From: Acinetobacter guerrae
GTDB lineage: Bacteria > Pseudomonadota > Gammaproteobacteria > Pseudomonadales > Moraxellaceae
Reading direction: 5' to 3'
Assembly: GCF_009372255.1 (NCBI RefSeq)
Contig: NZ_LXGN01000007.1
Span: 1 to 64,000 of the forward strand
Length of the DNA stretch: 64,000 bases
A program made the translations under genes and the position numbers. Shown here in pieces: positions 1-9,279 of the stretch. Position 1 is the stretch's first letter; each line of letters begins with the position of its first letter. The notes beneath the pieces were generated by a model. The model ran no database searches. It saw only the letters and a program-made list of their open reading frames with translations, and was not told the origin of the DNA.

Positions 1-7
1 GTTTTAA

Positions 8-217
8 TGGGGGCTAATACAAGCATGCACTGATAATATAGAACAGACTATTCCCATTATTTGGAATAGTTTTGACAAGGATGAACTAATAGCCGATATC
101 AAAAAACATGGCATCATGGACAAGAATCAAATTACGTTAAAGAGAAAAATTGCAGCTAAACTATACAAATACAGATACAGTTCTGACTGGAATTCTCTAA
201 AATGTTATTTAAATTAA
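8..217 (+). pseudogene. Orphan C-terminal fragment of an unknown protein
   Basis: An open frame runs from just after a stop codon at base 5 to a TAA at 215-217, with no plausible start codon near its beginning. Its predicted product is lysine-rich near the end (for example DKNQITLKRKIAAKLYKY) and looks like the tail of a protein whose front has been lost or lies outside the window. It directly abuts an insertion-sequence remnant, which suggests that the gene was disrupted by it. I do not recognise the family. It could also be a chance open frame. Confidence 0.3.
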
Positions 218-257
218 ATACTACATCCGACGCTGTAAAAAATTCTGTTTATGCCAT

Positions 258-401
258 TTAAATGAATGCTTCTAAACGACCTTCAAATTCGATCATAAAC
301 AGACTCATAGCAGCATGCCAATTCCGAATTGGCTTATTCTATTTTTCTGGCTCTGCTTCAATCGCTAAATAAATGACTTTACGGACTGAGTTTAAGATCG
401 A
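258..401 (-). mobile_element. Remnant of an IS256-type (mutator) transposase, C-terminal end with internal stop
   Basis: Read on the minus strand, this stretch encodes SVRKVIYLAIEAEPEK, a stop codon, then NKPIRNWHAAMSLFMIEF and EGRLEAFI followed by TAA. This pattern (RKV.YLAI ... W..PIRNW..A...F.IEF..RL) is the characteristic carboxyl end of IS256/mutator-family transposases. In the family a tryptophan stands where a TAG stop is seen here, so a TGG to TAG change is likely. A stop also lies upstream in the same frame at about 402-404. Only the last ~45 codons remain, so this is dead. Bases about 228-255 beyond its stop resemble an IS256-type terminal inverted repeat, but the partner end is not in the window. 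Confidence 0.65.
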
Positions 402-446
402 CTATAATGATCCCAACCATTTTTATTGTGATTTACGATTTCAATC

Positions 447-1154
447 ATGAGCAAACACGATACCTCCCTTTCCAAAGCCCAACAGGATTTATTAAAACAG
501 TTTAAAAAACAAATCTCGAATGGTCAGGAAAAAGTGAGCGAGAAGCACACTGCAACCAAGCAACCCATTTACAATGGGCCTGAAACTGAACCTGATGATG
601 ACAGTCAGCTATTTAGTAAAGCCCTACAAGGTGTAAAACCGATTGAACACGGCAATATTGCAGATATTAAAACTAGCCGTACCAAGAAAGTCGATGCACA
701 AACATTGGCAAAACGTGCAGCAGCTGAAGGTATCGCTGAAACTGAAAATGCGGAACTGTCAGATACTCAAGCTGTACTCAATCCTGTCGCCAGTCAAGCC
801 AGCTTGAGCTATCGGATTGCCACCTTACAGCATAAAGTCTTTGAAGATTTAAAAGCAGGAAAGTTACGCTGGTTTGAAGCCGTAGATTTACATGGCTGTA
901 ACGTTGAACAAGCACGTTCCGCCGTTTTACAGATCATTCAGATTGCGAAAGCAGAAAATCAGAATGTGATTAAAATCGTACATGGCAAAGGCCCAGAAGC
1001 GATTTTAAAAACTTATGTAAATGGTTGGCTACGTCAACATAGGGATGTATTAGCTTTTGTTAGTGCGCCTGAAAATCAGGGAGGTACTGGTGCTGTTCTG
1101 GTTTTACTCAAACGTGCAGAGAAAAATCCGAAATTTGAGCAAAAAAATAGTTAA
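447..1154 (+). CDS. Smr-domain protein (SmrA/YdaL-like DNA endonuclease family)
   Basis: The 235-residue protein has a low-complexity charged amino half and a carboxyl-terminal Smr (small MutS-related) domain from about residue 140 to 225. Seen in the sequence are the domain's two hallmark motifs, VDLHGCNVEQAR near residue 145 and the HGKGPEA loop near 178, plus the glycine-rich GGTGAVLVLL end. Stand-alone Smr proteins in gammaproteobacteria are reported or proposed to nick DNA or RNA. The exact substrate is unknown. It stands alone, convergent with xdhC, from which it is separated by a small hairpin at 1211-1230. The length is normal for SmrA-type proteins. Confidence 0.85.
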   Translation: MSKHDTSLSKAQQDLLKQFKKQISNGQEKVSEKHTATKQPIYNGPETEPDDDSQLFSKALQGVKPIEHGNIADIKTSRTKKVDAQTLAKRAAAEGIAETENAELSDTQAVLNPVASQASLSYRIATLQHKVFEDLKAGKLRWFEAVDLHGCNVEQARSAVLQIIQIAKAENQNVIKIVHGKGPEAILKTYVNGWLRQHRDVLAFVSAPENQGGTGAVLVLLKRAEKNPKFEQKNS

Positions 1155-1210
1155 AGCATGAGAAAAGCCATCACTTTAAAAGTGCCACAGCCGTATAACA
1201 TTGTCCAATG

Positions 1211-1230
1211 AGGCAACATTCCTGTTGCCT
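1211..1230. terminator. Possible terminator hairpin between converging genes
   Basis: AGGCAACA and TGTTGCCT form a perfect 8-bp stem with a 4-base loop between the Smr gene and xdhC. There is no clear T-run on either side, so intrinsic termination is uncertain. Confidence 0.3.
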
Positions 1231-1281
1231 AACACAATAGTTAATGCCTTTTCCGCATTCTTATTCAGATAAAGGCCCAGA

Positions 1282-2280
1282 TCAGCGTTTTATATTAAAG
1301 AGCTGTAGTAACTGTGCCACAACTGAAACTGCAATAATCGCGGGCTGCTTGGAACCAATTCCCTCAATTCCAATTGGACAAATTAAACGCTGTAGCTCTG
1401 TTTGGCTATAGCCTCTTGTCTGCATTCTTTTTTCAAATATCGCCCTTTTACTTTTTGAGCCAATCATTCCGACATAGGCAAAGGGCTGATTTGAAGGTTT
1501 TAATGCCTCAAAACACAATTGCAAATCTAACTGATGATCATGCGTTAAAATTAAAACTGCGCCAGAACGATCAAAGTGGGCAATTTCCGCTTCTGGCGCA
1601 TCAGTACTAATACAATTGATTTGATCGATTAAATCGCGCGGAAAAATATCGTCCCGATTATCCACCCAAGTGATCTGTACACCAATAGGCAATAGGCAAC
1701 GGACAATAGACTCGCCGACATGACCCGCACCAAAAATCATCACTTTCATGGCATAAGGTTGAACGGTTTGTTTCCATTGCCAAGCCGTATCGGTGTGTTG
1801 AAAATCACAGTTGAGTGACTGCGAGAGCTCTTCTACGATAGACCAAGTGGATAGCGACTTATTGGGAAGCTCTTGACTAGAGATTTGGCGAACGATGCGC
1901 TGCCCATTCTGCCATGCCTTTTGACAAGTGATAAAATTTTGATTATTACCTGTGGCTATAATTTTTTCAAATAATAGCCACATCACCCCGCCACAGCACT
2001 GCCCCAAACGCGCACTTAAATTAAATCTTTCAACAAACTGCTGCCGTTGATCGCTATCCAATAACATGTTTTTAGCAAGATCAATCGCCTGAAACTCCAG
2101 ATGTCCACCACCAATGGTATCGGACTGTTGGAACTGTTGTTGCGCATCGAGACGCAGCAGCATGGTTGCACCCACTTCTCGCGGTGTCGAACCATCAGCA
2201 CGAACGACTGTCACCAATACCACAGTGCTTCCCTGCTGCTGCCAACTGACGAAATCTCGCCACCATTGTAAATGTTGCAT
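1282..2280 (-). CDS. xdhC: Xanthine dehydrogenase accessory protein XdhC
   Basis: XdhC binds molybdenum cofactor, protects it, helps in its sulfuration and hands it to the XdhB subunit in the cytoplasm. The 332-residue protein has the XdhC/CoxI amino domain (GSTVVLVTVVRADGSTPREV at about 17-36 and the IGGGHLEFQA segment). It also has a carboxyl Rossmann domain beginning at KVMIFGAGHVGESIV, near residue 180, and ending with the IGSK..R and PIG..IG.K.P.EIA-like region typical of the family. It is the third gene of xdhABC, starting 12 bases after the xdhB stop, consistent with one transcript. The AT-rich downstream region converges on the Smr gene. Confidence 0.93.
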   Translation of the reverse strand: MQHLQWWRDFVSWQQQGSTVVLVTVVRADGSTPREVGATMLLRLDAQQQFQQSDTIGGGHLEFQAIDLAKNMLLDSDQRQQFVERFNLSARLGQCCGGVMWLLFEKIIATGNNQNFITCQKAWQNGQRIVRQISSQELPNKSLSTWSIVEELSQSLNCDFQHTDTAWQWKQTVQPYAMKVMIFGAGHVGESIVRCLLPIGVQITWVDNRDDIFPRDLIDQINCISTDAPEAEIAHFDRSGAVLILTHDHQLDLQLCFEALKPSNQPFAYVGMIGSKSKRAIFEKRMQTRGYSQTELQRLICPIGIEGIGSKQPAIIAVSVVAQLLQLFNIKR

Positions 2281-2292
2281 CTTACTGAATCG

Positions 2293-4671
2293 CTAGCGCA
2301 AGTGAGGCTGTGGTCGCTCAGCTAAGGCATGACCTTGCCCAATCGAAATAGCGCGTAGAATTTCTTCAGCCGTTGCAGGCGCATTGAGTTCAAGTGGCGC
2401 ATCATCAGGAATGGCAGCTTGTACTGCTTGGCGAATCGCTGAAAATACTGAAAGTGCTAACATAAACGGCGGCTCACCCACAGCTTTAGAGCGATAAATC
2501 GTATCAGCAGTATTCTGGTTATCAAATAGTTTGACATTAAATACATGCGGAATATCGACGCTGGTCGGGATTTTGTAGGTCGAAGGCGCATGAGTAAATA
2601 AACGTCCTGCATGCGGCCCCTGTGGTTGCCAGTATAATTCCTCCGTGGTTAACCACCCCATACCTTGTATGAAACCACCTTCGATCTGTCCAATATCAAT
2701 CGCAGGATTAATCGAACGTCCAACATCATGCAAAATATCAGCACGCAATACTTTCATTTCACCCGTTAAAGTATCGATCGCGACTTCACTGACTGCTGCA
2801 CCGTAGGCATAGTAGAAAAAAGGACGACCTAAGTGATTAACCTGATCATAATGAATTTCTGGGGTTTTATAAAAACCGCTATCCCAAAGCTGCACCCGCG
2901 CCATATATGCGCGATTCACCAAGTCAGAAAATGTCCATGATTGCCCGTTACTTGTGGTCACCATATTATTTTCAAAGTGAATATTTTCTACATCGCTTTG
3001 ACTAATCTCGGCAGCAAGTTTGGCTAAACGTTCACGAATTTTAATACAGGCATTTTGTACAGCTTTACCATTTAAATCTGCACCACTTGATGCAGCGGTC
3101 GCAGAGGTATTCGGTACACGTGACGTATCCGTTGCAATTAAACGAACGCTGTCTATTGGCAGTCCTAATTCATGTGCCGCAACCTGACGTACTTTGGTAT
3201 ATAAGCCTTGCCCCATTTCGGTGCCACCATGAGTAATGGCAACTGTACCATCCATATAGATATAAACCAGCGCACCCGCCTGATTAAAATGAACAGCATT
3301 AAACGAAATACCAAACATCAAGGGGGTTAGAGCAATGCCACGTTTGACAATCGGATTAAGCCGATTAAATTCTTCAATCGCTTGTTTACGCTTAAAGTAG
3401 TCGCTGCTGTGTAAAAGTTCTTCGACCATTTTGGGTGCAACATTATCGCGCACTTCTGCACCATAATGCATATGATCACGACCTTGACCCGGCTTTTCTG
3501 CAAAAAAGTTACGCTGCCGCACCAATACAGGATCGCACTTTAGATGACGAGCAATATCATCAATAATATTTTCAATGACAAACATGCCTTGAGGTCCACC
3601 AAAGCCACGATAGGCTGTATTGGATACCGTATTGGTTTTACATCGTAAATTACGCAATTGCACAGCATTCAAATAATATGCATTGCCGATATGACAAATC
3701 GCACGTTCATTGACTGGGCCAGATAAATCGGCAGAAAAACCACAATTCGATGCCAACTGAACTTTTAAACCCTGTAAGACACCCGAATCATCAAAAGCCA
3801 CCGACCATTCATAGGCAAAACCATGGCGTTTACCTGTCGAACTCATATCGTCATCGCGGTCTAAACGAAGTTTGCATGGACGACCAGATTTCTGTGCCGC
3901 AAGAGAGGCAATACACGCCCATTGTGCCGACTGCGACTCTTTGCCGCCAAAGCCTCCACCCATACGACGCGCTTCAACACTCACTTGATGCATATTAAAA
4001 CCCAACGCATGACAAATTAGTAATTGCATTTCAGTCGGATGCTGGGTCGAACAATAAACTTTTAAAGTTTGATCTTCTTGTGGAACAGCATACGAAATCT
4101 GCCCTTCTAAATAAAAATGCTCTTGTCCACCCAGTTCAATTGAACCAGAAAGTTGATGCGGTGCAGTTTCAAATGCCTGTTCAACTTCACCGTGACTAAA
4201 ATCAACGGGAGGCAATACCCATGACTGTTGTTTAATGGCTTCCTCAATGCTGAGAATTGGGGTTTCGGGTATATATTCGATCTGCGCCAAACGTACCGCA
4301 CGGCGTGCCTGCTGATAACTTTTAGCCGCAACGACAAACAATGCCTGACCATAAAACTCAACCTGATCTTTGGCAAAAATCGGGTCATCTTTAACAATCG
4401 GCCCCCAGTTATTTTCAATGCTGACATCATCTGCCGTATAAACCGCAAAAACCCCTTCAGCCTGACGCACAGTATCCAGATCAAATTTACTCATTTTACC
4501 TTTAGCGCATTGAGAAAAACCGACCACCAGATGCAAGGTATTCTCAAGTTCAGGCAAATCATCAATATAAGTCGCCTGTCCAGTCACGTGTAAATGTGCG
4601 CTTTCATGTGGAATCGATTGACCAGCTTTGGCTGATGCTTTTAAACCATTCAACTTGATAGACTGATTCAT
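2293..4671 (-). CDS. xdhB: Xanthine dehydrogenase, molybdopterin-binding subunit XdhB
   Basis: This is the large subunit that oxidises hypoxanthine to xanthine and xanthine to urate at the Mo centre. The 792-residue product has the aldehyde oxidase/xanthine dehydrogenase hammerhead domain (about 25-140) and the molybdopterin loops RRMGGGFGGKESQ, TAYRGFGGPQGM and GGTEMGQGLYTKV. It ends with the SKAVGEPPFML segment, which carries the catalytic glutamate near residue 733. A frame open upstream would add seven residues. I chose the ATG at 4671 because GGAGGTG lies a few bases before it and the upstream gene stops at 4673, giving tight coupling. All the key motifs I can check are intact. Confidence 0.95.
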   Translation of the reverse strand: MNQSIKLNGLKASAKAGQSIPHESAHLHVTGQATYIDDLPELENTLHLVVGFSQCAKGKMSKFDLDTVRQAEGVFAVYTADDVSIENNWGPIVKDDPIFAKDQVEFYGQALFVVAAKSYQQARRAVRLAQIEYIPETPILSIEEAIKQQSWVLPPVDFSHGEVEQAFETAPHQLSGSIELGGQEHFYLEGQISYAVPQEDQTLKVYCSTQHPTEMQLLICHALGFNMHQVSVEARRMGGGFGGKESQSAQWACIASLAAQKSGRPCKLRLDRDDDMSSTGKRHGFAYEWSVAFDDSGVLQGLKVQLASNCGFSADLSGPVNERAICHIGNAYYLNAVQLRNLRCKTNTVSNTAYRGFGGPQGMFVIENIIDDIARHLKCDPVLVRQRNFFAEKPGQGRDHMHYGAEVRDNVAPKMVEELLHSSDYFKRKQAIEEFNRLNPIVKRGIALTPLMFGISFNAVHFNQAGALVYIYMDGTVAITHGGTEMGQGLYTKVRQVAAHELGLPIDSVRLIATDTSRVPNTSATAASSGADLNGKAVQNACIKIRERLAKLAAEISQSDVENIHFENNMVTTSNGQSWTFSDLVNRAYMARVQLWDSGFYKTPEIHYDQVNHLGRPFFYYAYGAAVSEVAIDTLTGEMKVLRADILHDVGRSINPAIDIGQIEGGFIQGMGWLTTEELYWQPQGPHAGRLFTHAPSTYKIPTSVDIPHVFNVKLFDNQNTADTIYRSKAVGEPPFMLALSVFSAIRQAVQAAIPDDAPLELNAPATAEEILRAISIGQGHALAERPQPHLR

Positions 4672-4672
4672 A

Positions 4673-6172
4673 TTACACCTCCACCAATGCAATTAGGTTT
4701 TCGACACGAGTGAGTGTTTGAGCCTCAATTTTTTCCAAATAAAACCGCTGTAGGCAATTTTGAGCCACTTGCAGACGATACGCACTGCTGGCTCGCCCAT
4801 CACTCAAAGGCTGATAATCCTGTGCCAATGCGATTTGTGCTTGCTTTATCAACTCAGGTGTCATGACCTGACCCAATAAAACTTTTTCGGTATTGAACGC
4901 CCGTTTTGGAATGGCTGCCATACCGCCAAATGCAATTTTGATCGATTGAACGATTTTACGCTCATCCAATTCACAACTCAAAGCCGCACAAACGGCTGAA
5001 ATATCCTGCTCAAAACGCTTAGAAATTTTATAACTCGCAAATTTAAAAGTTTCAGATGGCTCACGAACTGGCACTAAAATCGTTTCGACAAATTCACCCA
5101 CTTGCAAAGCAGTCTTTTGATAATCCAAATAATAATCAGCCAAAGTTAATTCACGTGTTTGATCACCATTTCGCAGACGCAACTTGGTATCGAGTGTGAT
5201 TAAAGCTGGCATTGAATCGCCAATAGGAGAACCATTGGCAATATTACCGCCTAAAGTCCCTGCATTTTTGATCGGCATTGAAGCAAAACGGCGTTGTAAT
5301 TCAGTAAAATCTGGATAAATTTCAGATATCTTAGCAAGTGCGTCGCTTAAGTTCACATTTGCACCAATCTGCAAAATATTATTCTCTATTTTGATGTGCT
5401 TTAATTCTTCAACCTGACCGATATACAACATATCGCCCAATTGTCGACCAAGCTTAGTGATCCACAACCCAACATCGGTACTGCCTGCAATAATTCGCGC
5501 TTGTGGATATTGCTGACGCAATGCAGCAAATTCCTGCAAGGTTTTAGGAGCAAAAAACTGCTGCCCCTGATAATTCAATCTTAAGGAAGCTAAGGCATGA
5601 ATTTCGTTCAATACGTCAATAACTTTTTGACGTTCCAATTGCACACGTGGGTATGCATAAGCCCTTTGCACTGCATCTAAAATTGGTCGATAACCCGTAC
5701 AGCGACACAAATTACCTGAAACATAGTCGCTAATTTTGTCTTTACTTGGTGCTTGTGTTTCATTTTCATACATCGACCATAGCGACATTATAAAACCTGG
5801 GGTACAAAAGCCGCACTGTGAACCATGCTGTTCAACCATTGCCTGCTGTACAGGATGTAATTGTCCCGTTTGTACTGGCAATAATTGCTGTAAATCTTCT
5901 ACTGTATACAGTGCCTTGCCATCAAGTGTTGGTAAAAATTGAATACAGGCATTGACACTGCGAAGTTGTAATTGACCTTTAATCAGTTCACCAATCACAA
6001 CCGTACATGCACCACAGTCACCTTCGGCACAGCCTTCTTTAGTCCCTGTTTGACGAATTTTTTCAGCAGAAATATATTCACGTAAATATTGCAAAACCGT
6101 AGTCGTTGGAGAGACTGCTTCAACTTGCTGGCGTTGTCCTCTAAAATAGAACGTGATTGGACGTGCTGACAT
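4673..6172 (-). CDS. xdhA: Xanthine dehydrogenase, FeS/FAD subunit XdhA
   Basis: This small subunit takes electrons from the Mo subunit through two [2Fe-2S] clusters to FAD and NAD+. Seen in order: a plant-type ferredoxin motif GCAEGDCGACTVV (about residues 48-60); the second cluster motifs QCGFCTPGF and NLCRCTGYRP; an FAD-binding domain with ARIIAGSTDVGLW and NAGTLGGNIANGSPIGD; and a CO-dehydrogenase-type flavoprotein C-terminal domain. Length is about 499 residues, usual for bacterial XdhA. The start is ambiguous. The ATG at 6172 (MSARP) and one at 6184 (MGSKM) are both possible, and neither has a perfect ribosome site. It is the first gene of xdhABC. Confidence 0.94.
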   Translation of the reverse strand: MSARPITFYFRGQRQQVEAVSPTTTVLQYLREYISAEKIRQTGTKEGCAEGDCGACTVVIGELIKGQLQLRSVNACIQFLPTLDGKALYTVEDLQQLLPVQTGQLHPVQQAMVEQHGSQCGFCTPGFIMSLWSMYENETQAPSKDKISDYVSGNLCRCTGYRPILDAVQRAYAYPRVQLERQKVIDVLNEIHALASLRLNYQGQQFFAPKTLQEFAALRQQYPQARIIAGSTDVGLWITKLGRQLGDMLYIGQVEELKHIKIENNILQIGANVNLSDALAKISEIYPDFTELQRRFASMPIKNAGTLGGNIANGSPIGDSMPALITLDTKLRLRNGDQTRELTLADYYLDYQKTALQVGEFVETILVPVREPSETFKFASYKISKRFEQDISAVCAALSCELDERKIVQSIKIAFGGMAAIPKRAFNTEKVLLGQVMTPELIKQAQIALAQDYQPLSDGRASSAYRLQVAQNCLQRFYLEKIEAQTLTRVENLIALVEV

Positions 6173-6184
6173 TTTCGATCCCAT

Positions 6185-6528
6185 TAATTTAAAACATCCT
6201 GACGATACATTTAGGCAGCAAATTAAATGCCATCTCCCTTGTTACTGCTCGATTTCAGTCTATTTTAATAGTGTGTATAAGGCTTTACATATAACTGAAT
6301 AATCAATTGAAATCAGATAATTCCATACTTAGTTTTAACAGACTTTTAGGCTAAAAATGCATAAAAATTTCGTATTAGCTGAAATACTAACCGTACCAGT
6401 AATGAATTTTATTCAGCTTATTCAAATGAACCGTCATTGGAATAAATATCCTGCAAAGTTGCATGACCCATTTCTGCATTTTCTGATACAATGCCGAGCT
6501 TGTTTAATAGAGTAAGCCAATACGTCTT
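6185..6528. other. Divergent intergenic region xdhA-folE
   Basis: These 344 bases between the divergent xdhABC operon and folE must hold both promoters. The region is AT-rich. I see no coding frame, no strong inverted repeat and no recognisable operator. The sequence just before folE lacks a strong Shine-Dalgarno, with only a weak AGAG-type site near 6510. Confidence 0.5.
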
Positions 6529-7083
6529 ATGTCAATGCAGCAATCCTACGCAAATATTCTGACCGCAGTTGGTGAGGATTTAAATCGTCCTGGGCTTAAA
6601 GATACGCCTATTCGAGCTGCCAAGGCATTTTCTTTTTTGACCTCTGGCTATGGTAAAACACTGGAAGAAGTGACCAATAGCGCCGTTTTTCCATCAGATA
6701 ACCATGAAATGGTGCTGGTGAAAAATATTGAATTTTATTCGCTATGTGAACATCATCTTCTACCTTTCTATGGTCGTGTCCATATTGCCTATTTGCCTGA
6801 AGGCAAAGTATTAGGTTTATCTAAATTCGCCCGAATTACAGAAATGTTTGCTCGTCGTTTGCAAATTCAGGAAAATCTGACTCAGCAAATTGCAGAAGCG
6901 GTTCTTGAAGTGACACAAGCACGCGGTGTTGCTGTCATGATTGATTCAGCACATATGTGTATGATGATGCGTGGTGTTGGCAAACAGGAATCTACCACAC
7001 GTACTGTTTCTTTCTTAGGTGATTTTAAAACTGATAAAGAAGTTCGACGTGAGTTTTTAAGCGCTGTACCAGAAAGTTATTAA
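6529..7083 (+). CDS. folE: GTP cyclohydrolase I
   Basis: FolE converts GTP to 7,8-dihydroneopterin triphosphate, the first step of folate synthesis. The 184-residue protein shows the full family signature: [19 protein letters not shown], then [20 protein letters not shown] with the zinc Cys-His-His, LGLSKFARI, and [11 protein letters not shown] with the second zinc cysteine. It is compact, lacking a long amino extension, as in many gammaproteobacterial second copies. The neighbours are unrelated in pathway (xdh upstream and divergent, dedA downstream). I cannot tell whether it is the only folE of the genome. Confidence 0.95.
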   Translation: MSMQQSYANILTAVGEDLNRPGLKDTPIRAAKAFSFLTSGYGKTLEEVTNSAVFPSDNHEMVLVKNIEFYSLCEHHLLPFYGRVHIAYLPEGKVLGLSKFARITEMFARRLQIQENLTQQIAEAVLEVTQARGVAVMIDSAHMCMMMRGVGKQESTTRTVSFLGDFKTDKEVRREFLSAVPESY

Positions 7084-7143
7084 TTTGTTTCAATATTTTA
7101 TAAAGAAGAAGCCAGAATTTATCATATATTCTGGTCATTTATT

Positions 7144-7202
7144 GGGTCTTTGAATCTCTTATAGAAACTTGTATAAGGATCAAGAGATAAGCTTTAAGAC
7201 CC
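7144..7202 (+). promoter_or_regulatory. Nested inverted repeats in the leader of the DedA gene (possible structured RNA)
   Basis: Three nested complementary segments are seen: GGGTCTT (7144-7150) with AAGACCC (7196-7202), ATCTCTT (7154-7160) with AAGAGAT (7182-7188), and CTT (7168-7170) with AAG (7175-7177). Together they would fold into one long hairpin with small internal loops, starting 60 bases after the folE stop and ending 36 bases before the dedA start. There is no T-run after it, so it is not a typical terminator. Function unknown. Confidence 0.4.
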
Positions 7203-7237
7203 TACATTAACGAAGTAATGATAAAGGTAGATCGTTA

Positions 7238-7789
7238 GTGGAGTTTTTCAATTTTTTACTTGGTTTTGAACATTACCTGCCTATTTTGATTCAAGAATAT
7301 GGGTTATGGATTTATGCCATTCTGTTTCTAATTATTTTTTGCGAAACTGCTTTTATTTTCATGTTTTTTTTACCCGGAGATAGTCTACTTCTTGCTGTTG
7401 GAGCACTTTGCGCAACCGTACCGATGATGAATCTGGGTTTTGTCATCATTTTGCTTTCTATCGCCGCGACACTCGGCTATATGGTGAATTATCATATTGG
7501 CCGTCGCATGGGTGTACGTGTTTTTGAAATCAAGTCACGTTTTATTAAACATGAACATTTACTAAAAACCCATGCTTACTTTAAACGTCACGGCGCTATT
7601 ACCATTTTGGTCGCTCGATTTATTCCTTTTGTGCGTTCTTTTGCGCCCTTCGCTGCGGGTTCTAGCGTGATGAATTATACTGTTTTTTCAATGTATAACA
7701 TTATTGGCGCTTTTGTCTGGATTGCATTACTTGTAACCGCTGGGTATTTGCTAGGTCATACCGTTATGTTTATTGGTGATATAGAATAA
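7238..7789 (+). CDS. DedA-family integral membrane protein
   Basis: DedA proteins are inner-membrane proteins implicated in lipid-carrier (undecaprenyl phosphate) or phospholipid translocation and membrane homeostasis. The 183-residue product has the family hallmarks: FCETAFIFMFFLPGDSLL near residue 35, a glycine-rich YMVNYHIGRRMG segment, and the FVRSFAPFAAG motif (about 128-138) with its conserved arginine. Four to five hydrophobic segments are visible. The start is a GTG at 7238, preceded by AAAGGTAG. It is slightly shorter than typical family members. It lies behind the hairpin at 7144-7202. Confidence 0.9.
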   Translation: MEFFNFLLGFEHYLPILIQEYGLWIYAILFLIIFCETAFIFMFFLPGDSLLLAVGALCATVPMMNLGFVIILLSIAATLGYMVNYHIGRRMGVRVFEIKSRFIKHEHLLKTHAYFKRHGAITILVARFIPFVRSFAPFAAGSSVMNYTVFSMYNIIGAFVWIALLVTAGYLLGHTVMFIGDIE

Positions 7790-7947
7790 TTCTGATGTGT
7801 TATAAAATCAGCTTGATCATTGCCACAAAACATGGGATATTCTGCCAAAGCATTAGTTAAGCAATTTATCGTTTGACTAAAATCGTAAGCGTTCACGTTA
7901 ACCAACGCATCTGTTCCAATATTTTTAAATAGTGGAAGTGGGTGCAT
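7760..7947 (-). pseudogene. Possible remnant of an acetyltransferase-like gene, antisense to the dedA end
   Basis: Between dedA and the next MFS gene, the minus strand has a frame whose product starts MHPLPLFKNIGTDALVNV and includes LTNALAEYPMFCGND. The segment recalls the amino end of GNAT-type acetyltransferases (a helix ending in a DYP or EYPMF motif), but nothing further of that fold follows before the frame runs into dedA. It may be a truncated relic or simply a chance frame. I do not claim that it is expressed. Confidence 0.2.
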
Positions 7948-7981
7948 GTGTCTATACGGTATCCCTTCTACGGAGTATCTA

Positions 7982-9196
7982 ATGACACAAATTGATCATC
8001 CCATTACAATGACAGTCTCCACTTTGGAGAATGAAAAGAAAACACTTTATCCTTTAGTCATTGCGCTTTTTTTCTCATATTTAACGATTTCAGCACCTCT
8101 TGCGGTGATTCCACTTTATGTTCATGACCAACTTAATCTAAATAATTTTTGGGTCGGTATTGCAGTGGGCACTCAATTTGTAGCCACAGTTTTAACACGC
8201 CCCTATGCAGGTCGCATTGCCGATCAGATCAGTGCAAAACGTGCAACTTTACAAGGAATGGTTTCTCTACTTGTGGCGGGGGTGATTTATATCATCGTTT
8301 TTTTTCTTCCGTTACCCATCGTTTTTAAATTTATATTGCTGTTAGTGGGGCGTTTAGTTCATGGTTATGCTGAAAGTTTATTGGTCAGTGGACATTTAAC
8401 TTGGGGACTTGGATTAGTAGGACAAAAAAAAGCAGGCAAACTACTTTCTTTCACTGGAATGTCCATGTTTGGAGCACTCGCAGCAGGTGCACCTTTAGGA
8501 TTATGGCTGTACGAAAGTTATGGGTTTTATGCCGTTGCACTGCTTATTGTAGCTTTACCCCTCATTTCTTTAGTGATTGATCTATTTATTCGTGCAACAC
8601 AACCACACACAGGTACTTATCCGCCACTCAAACAAGTCATTCAATACGTGTGGCGTTTTGGTCTGGTTTTGGCATTACAAGGCGTAGGCTTTGCTTGTAT
8701 TGGAACATTTGTCGCACTGTATTTTAAACAACAGCAATGGGCATATGCAGGTTATGCACTGACCTTTTTTGGTCTGGCTTTTGTGGCGGTGCGTATTTTC
8801 TGTGGGCATTTAACAGATAAAGTTTCAGGATTTAAACTGGTTAAATATTCATTGATGATTGAAGCCATTGGCCTATTTTTATTATTTGTATCGCCACGCG
8901 TAGAAGTTGCATTGCTAGGCGCAGTAGTTACAGGTGCAGGGTGTTCTTTAATTTATCCTGCATTAGGCGTAGAACTGATTAAAGGCGCACCCGCTCAAAT
9001 TCGCGGTACCGCAATGGGGGTATTTTCTGCCTGTCAGGATATTGCCTATGCGATTTATGCGCCTATATTTGGCTTAGTCGCACTTTATCTGGGCTATCCA
9101 TTCGTCTTTATTGTCGCTGCATTTTGCGCACTTTTAGGTTGTCTGATTAATATCTACACCCGAAAGTTTGCCCAGCAAACACAAATCAATCCATAA
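7982..9196 (+). CDS. MFS transporter (YhhS/AraJ-like exporter family)
   Basis: The 404-residue protein has about twelve hydrophobic spans and the MFS loop motif TRPYAGRIADQISAKRA between spans 2 and 3. A second motif, GRLVHGYAESLLVSG, is close to the YhhS/YfcJ group of drug and sugar-efflux-like transporters. The substrate is unknown. An upstream in-frame codon at 7946 exists, but the ATG at 7982 has GGAG about seven bases before it and gives the expected amino end, so I use that. A hairpin at 9198-9220 follows directly. No operon partner is seen. Confidence 0.85.
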   Translation: MTQIDHPITMTVSTLENEKKTLYPLVIALFFSYLTISAPLAVIPLYVHDQLNLNNFWVGIAVGTQFVATVLTRPYAGRIADQISAKRATLQGMVSLLVAGVIYIIVFFLPLPIVFKFILLLVGRLVHGYAESLLVSGHLTWGLGLVGQKKAGKLLSFTGMSMFGALAAGAPLGLWLYESYGFYAVALLIVALPLISLVIDLFIRATQPHTGTYPPLKQVIQYVWRFGLVLALQGVGFACIGTFVALYFKQQQWAYAGYALTFFGLAFVAVRIFCGHLTDKVSGFKLVKYSLMIEAIGLFLLFVSPRVEVALLGAVVTGAGCSLIYPALGVELIKGAPAQIRGTAMGVFSACQDIAYAIYAPIFGLVALYLGYPFVFIVAAFCALLGCLINIYTRKFAQQTQINP

Positions 9197-9197
9197 A

Positions 9198-9222
9198 ATA
9201 GGGGCACTCAAGTGCCCTATAA
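9198..9222 (+). terminator. Terminator after the MFS gene
   Basis: GGGCAC and GTGCCC with a TCAA loop, extended by ATA/TAT around a one-base bulge, form a stable hairpin 2 bases after the stop codon. The following T-run is weak (AATTTTC). Confidence 0.5.
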
Positions 9223-9279
9223 TTTTCATTGAAAGTATGATAAAAATTCTTTTAAAAAGACTCAAGATAATGTTGAATT

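Noticed and set aside
2016..2296. Overlapping frames antisense to or out of frame with xdhC
   Set aside because: They lie fully inside a well-supported gene and show no family motifs; the same holds for dozens of similar shadow frames inside xdhB, sucA-like, siderophore and other genes.
4672..4692. Seven-residue upstream extension of XdhB (MHWWRCN)
   Set aside because: It overlaps the end of xdhA, while a strong GGAGGTG sits inside it directly before the ATG at 4671.
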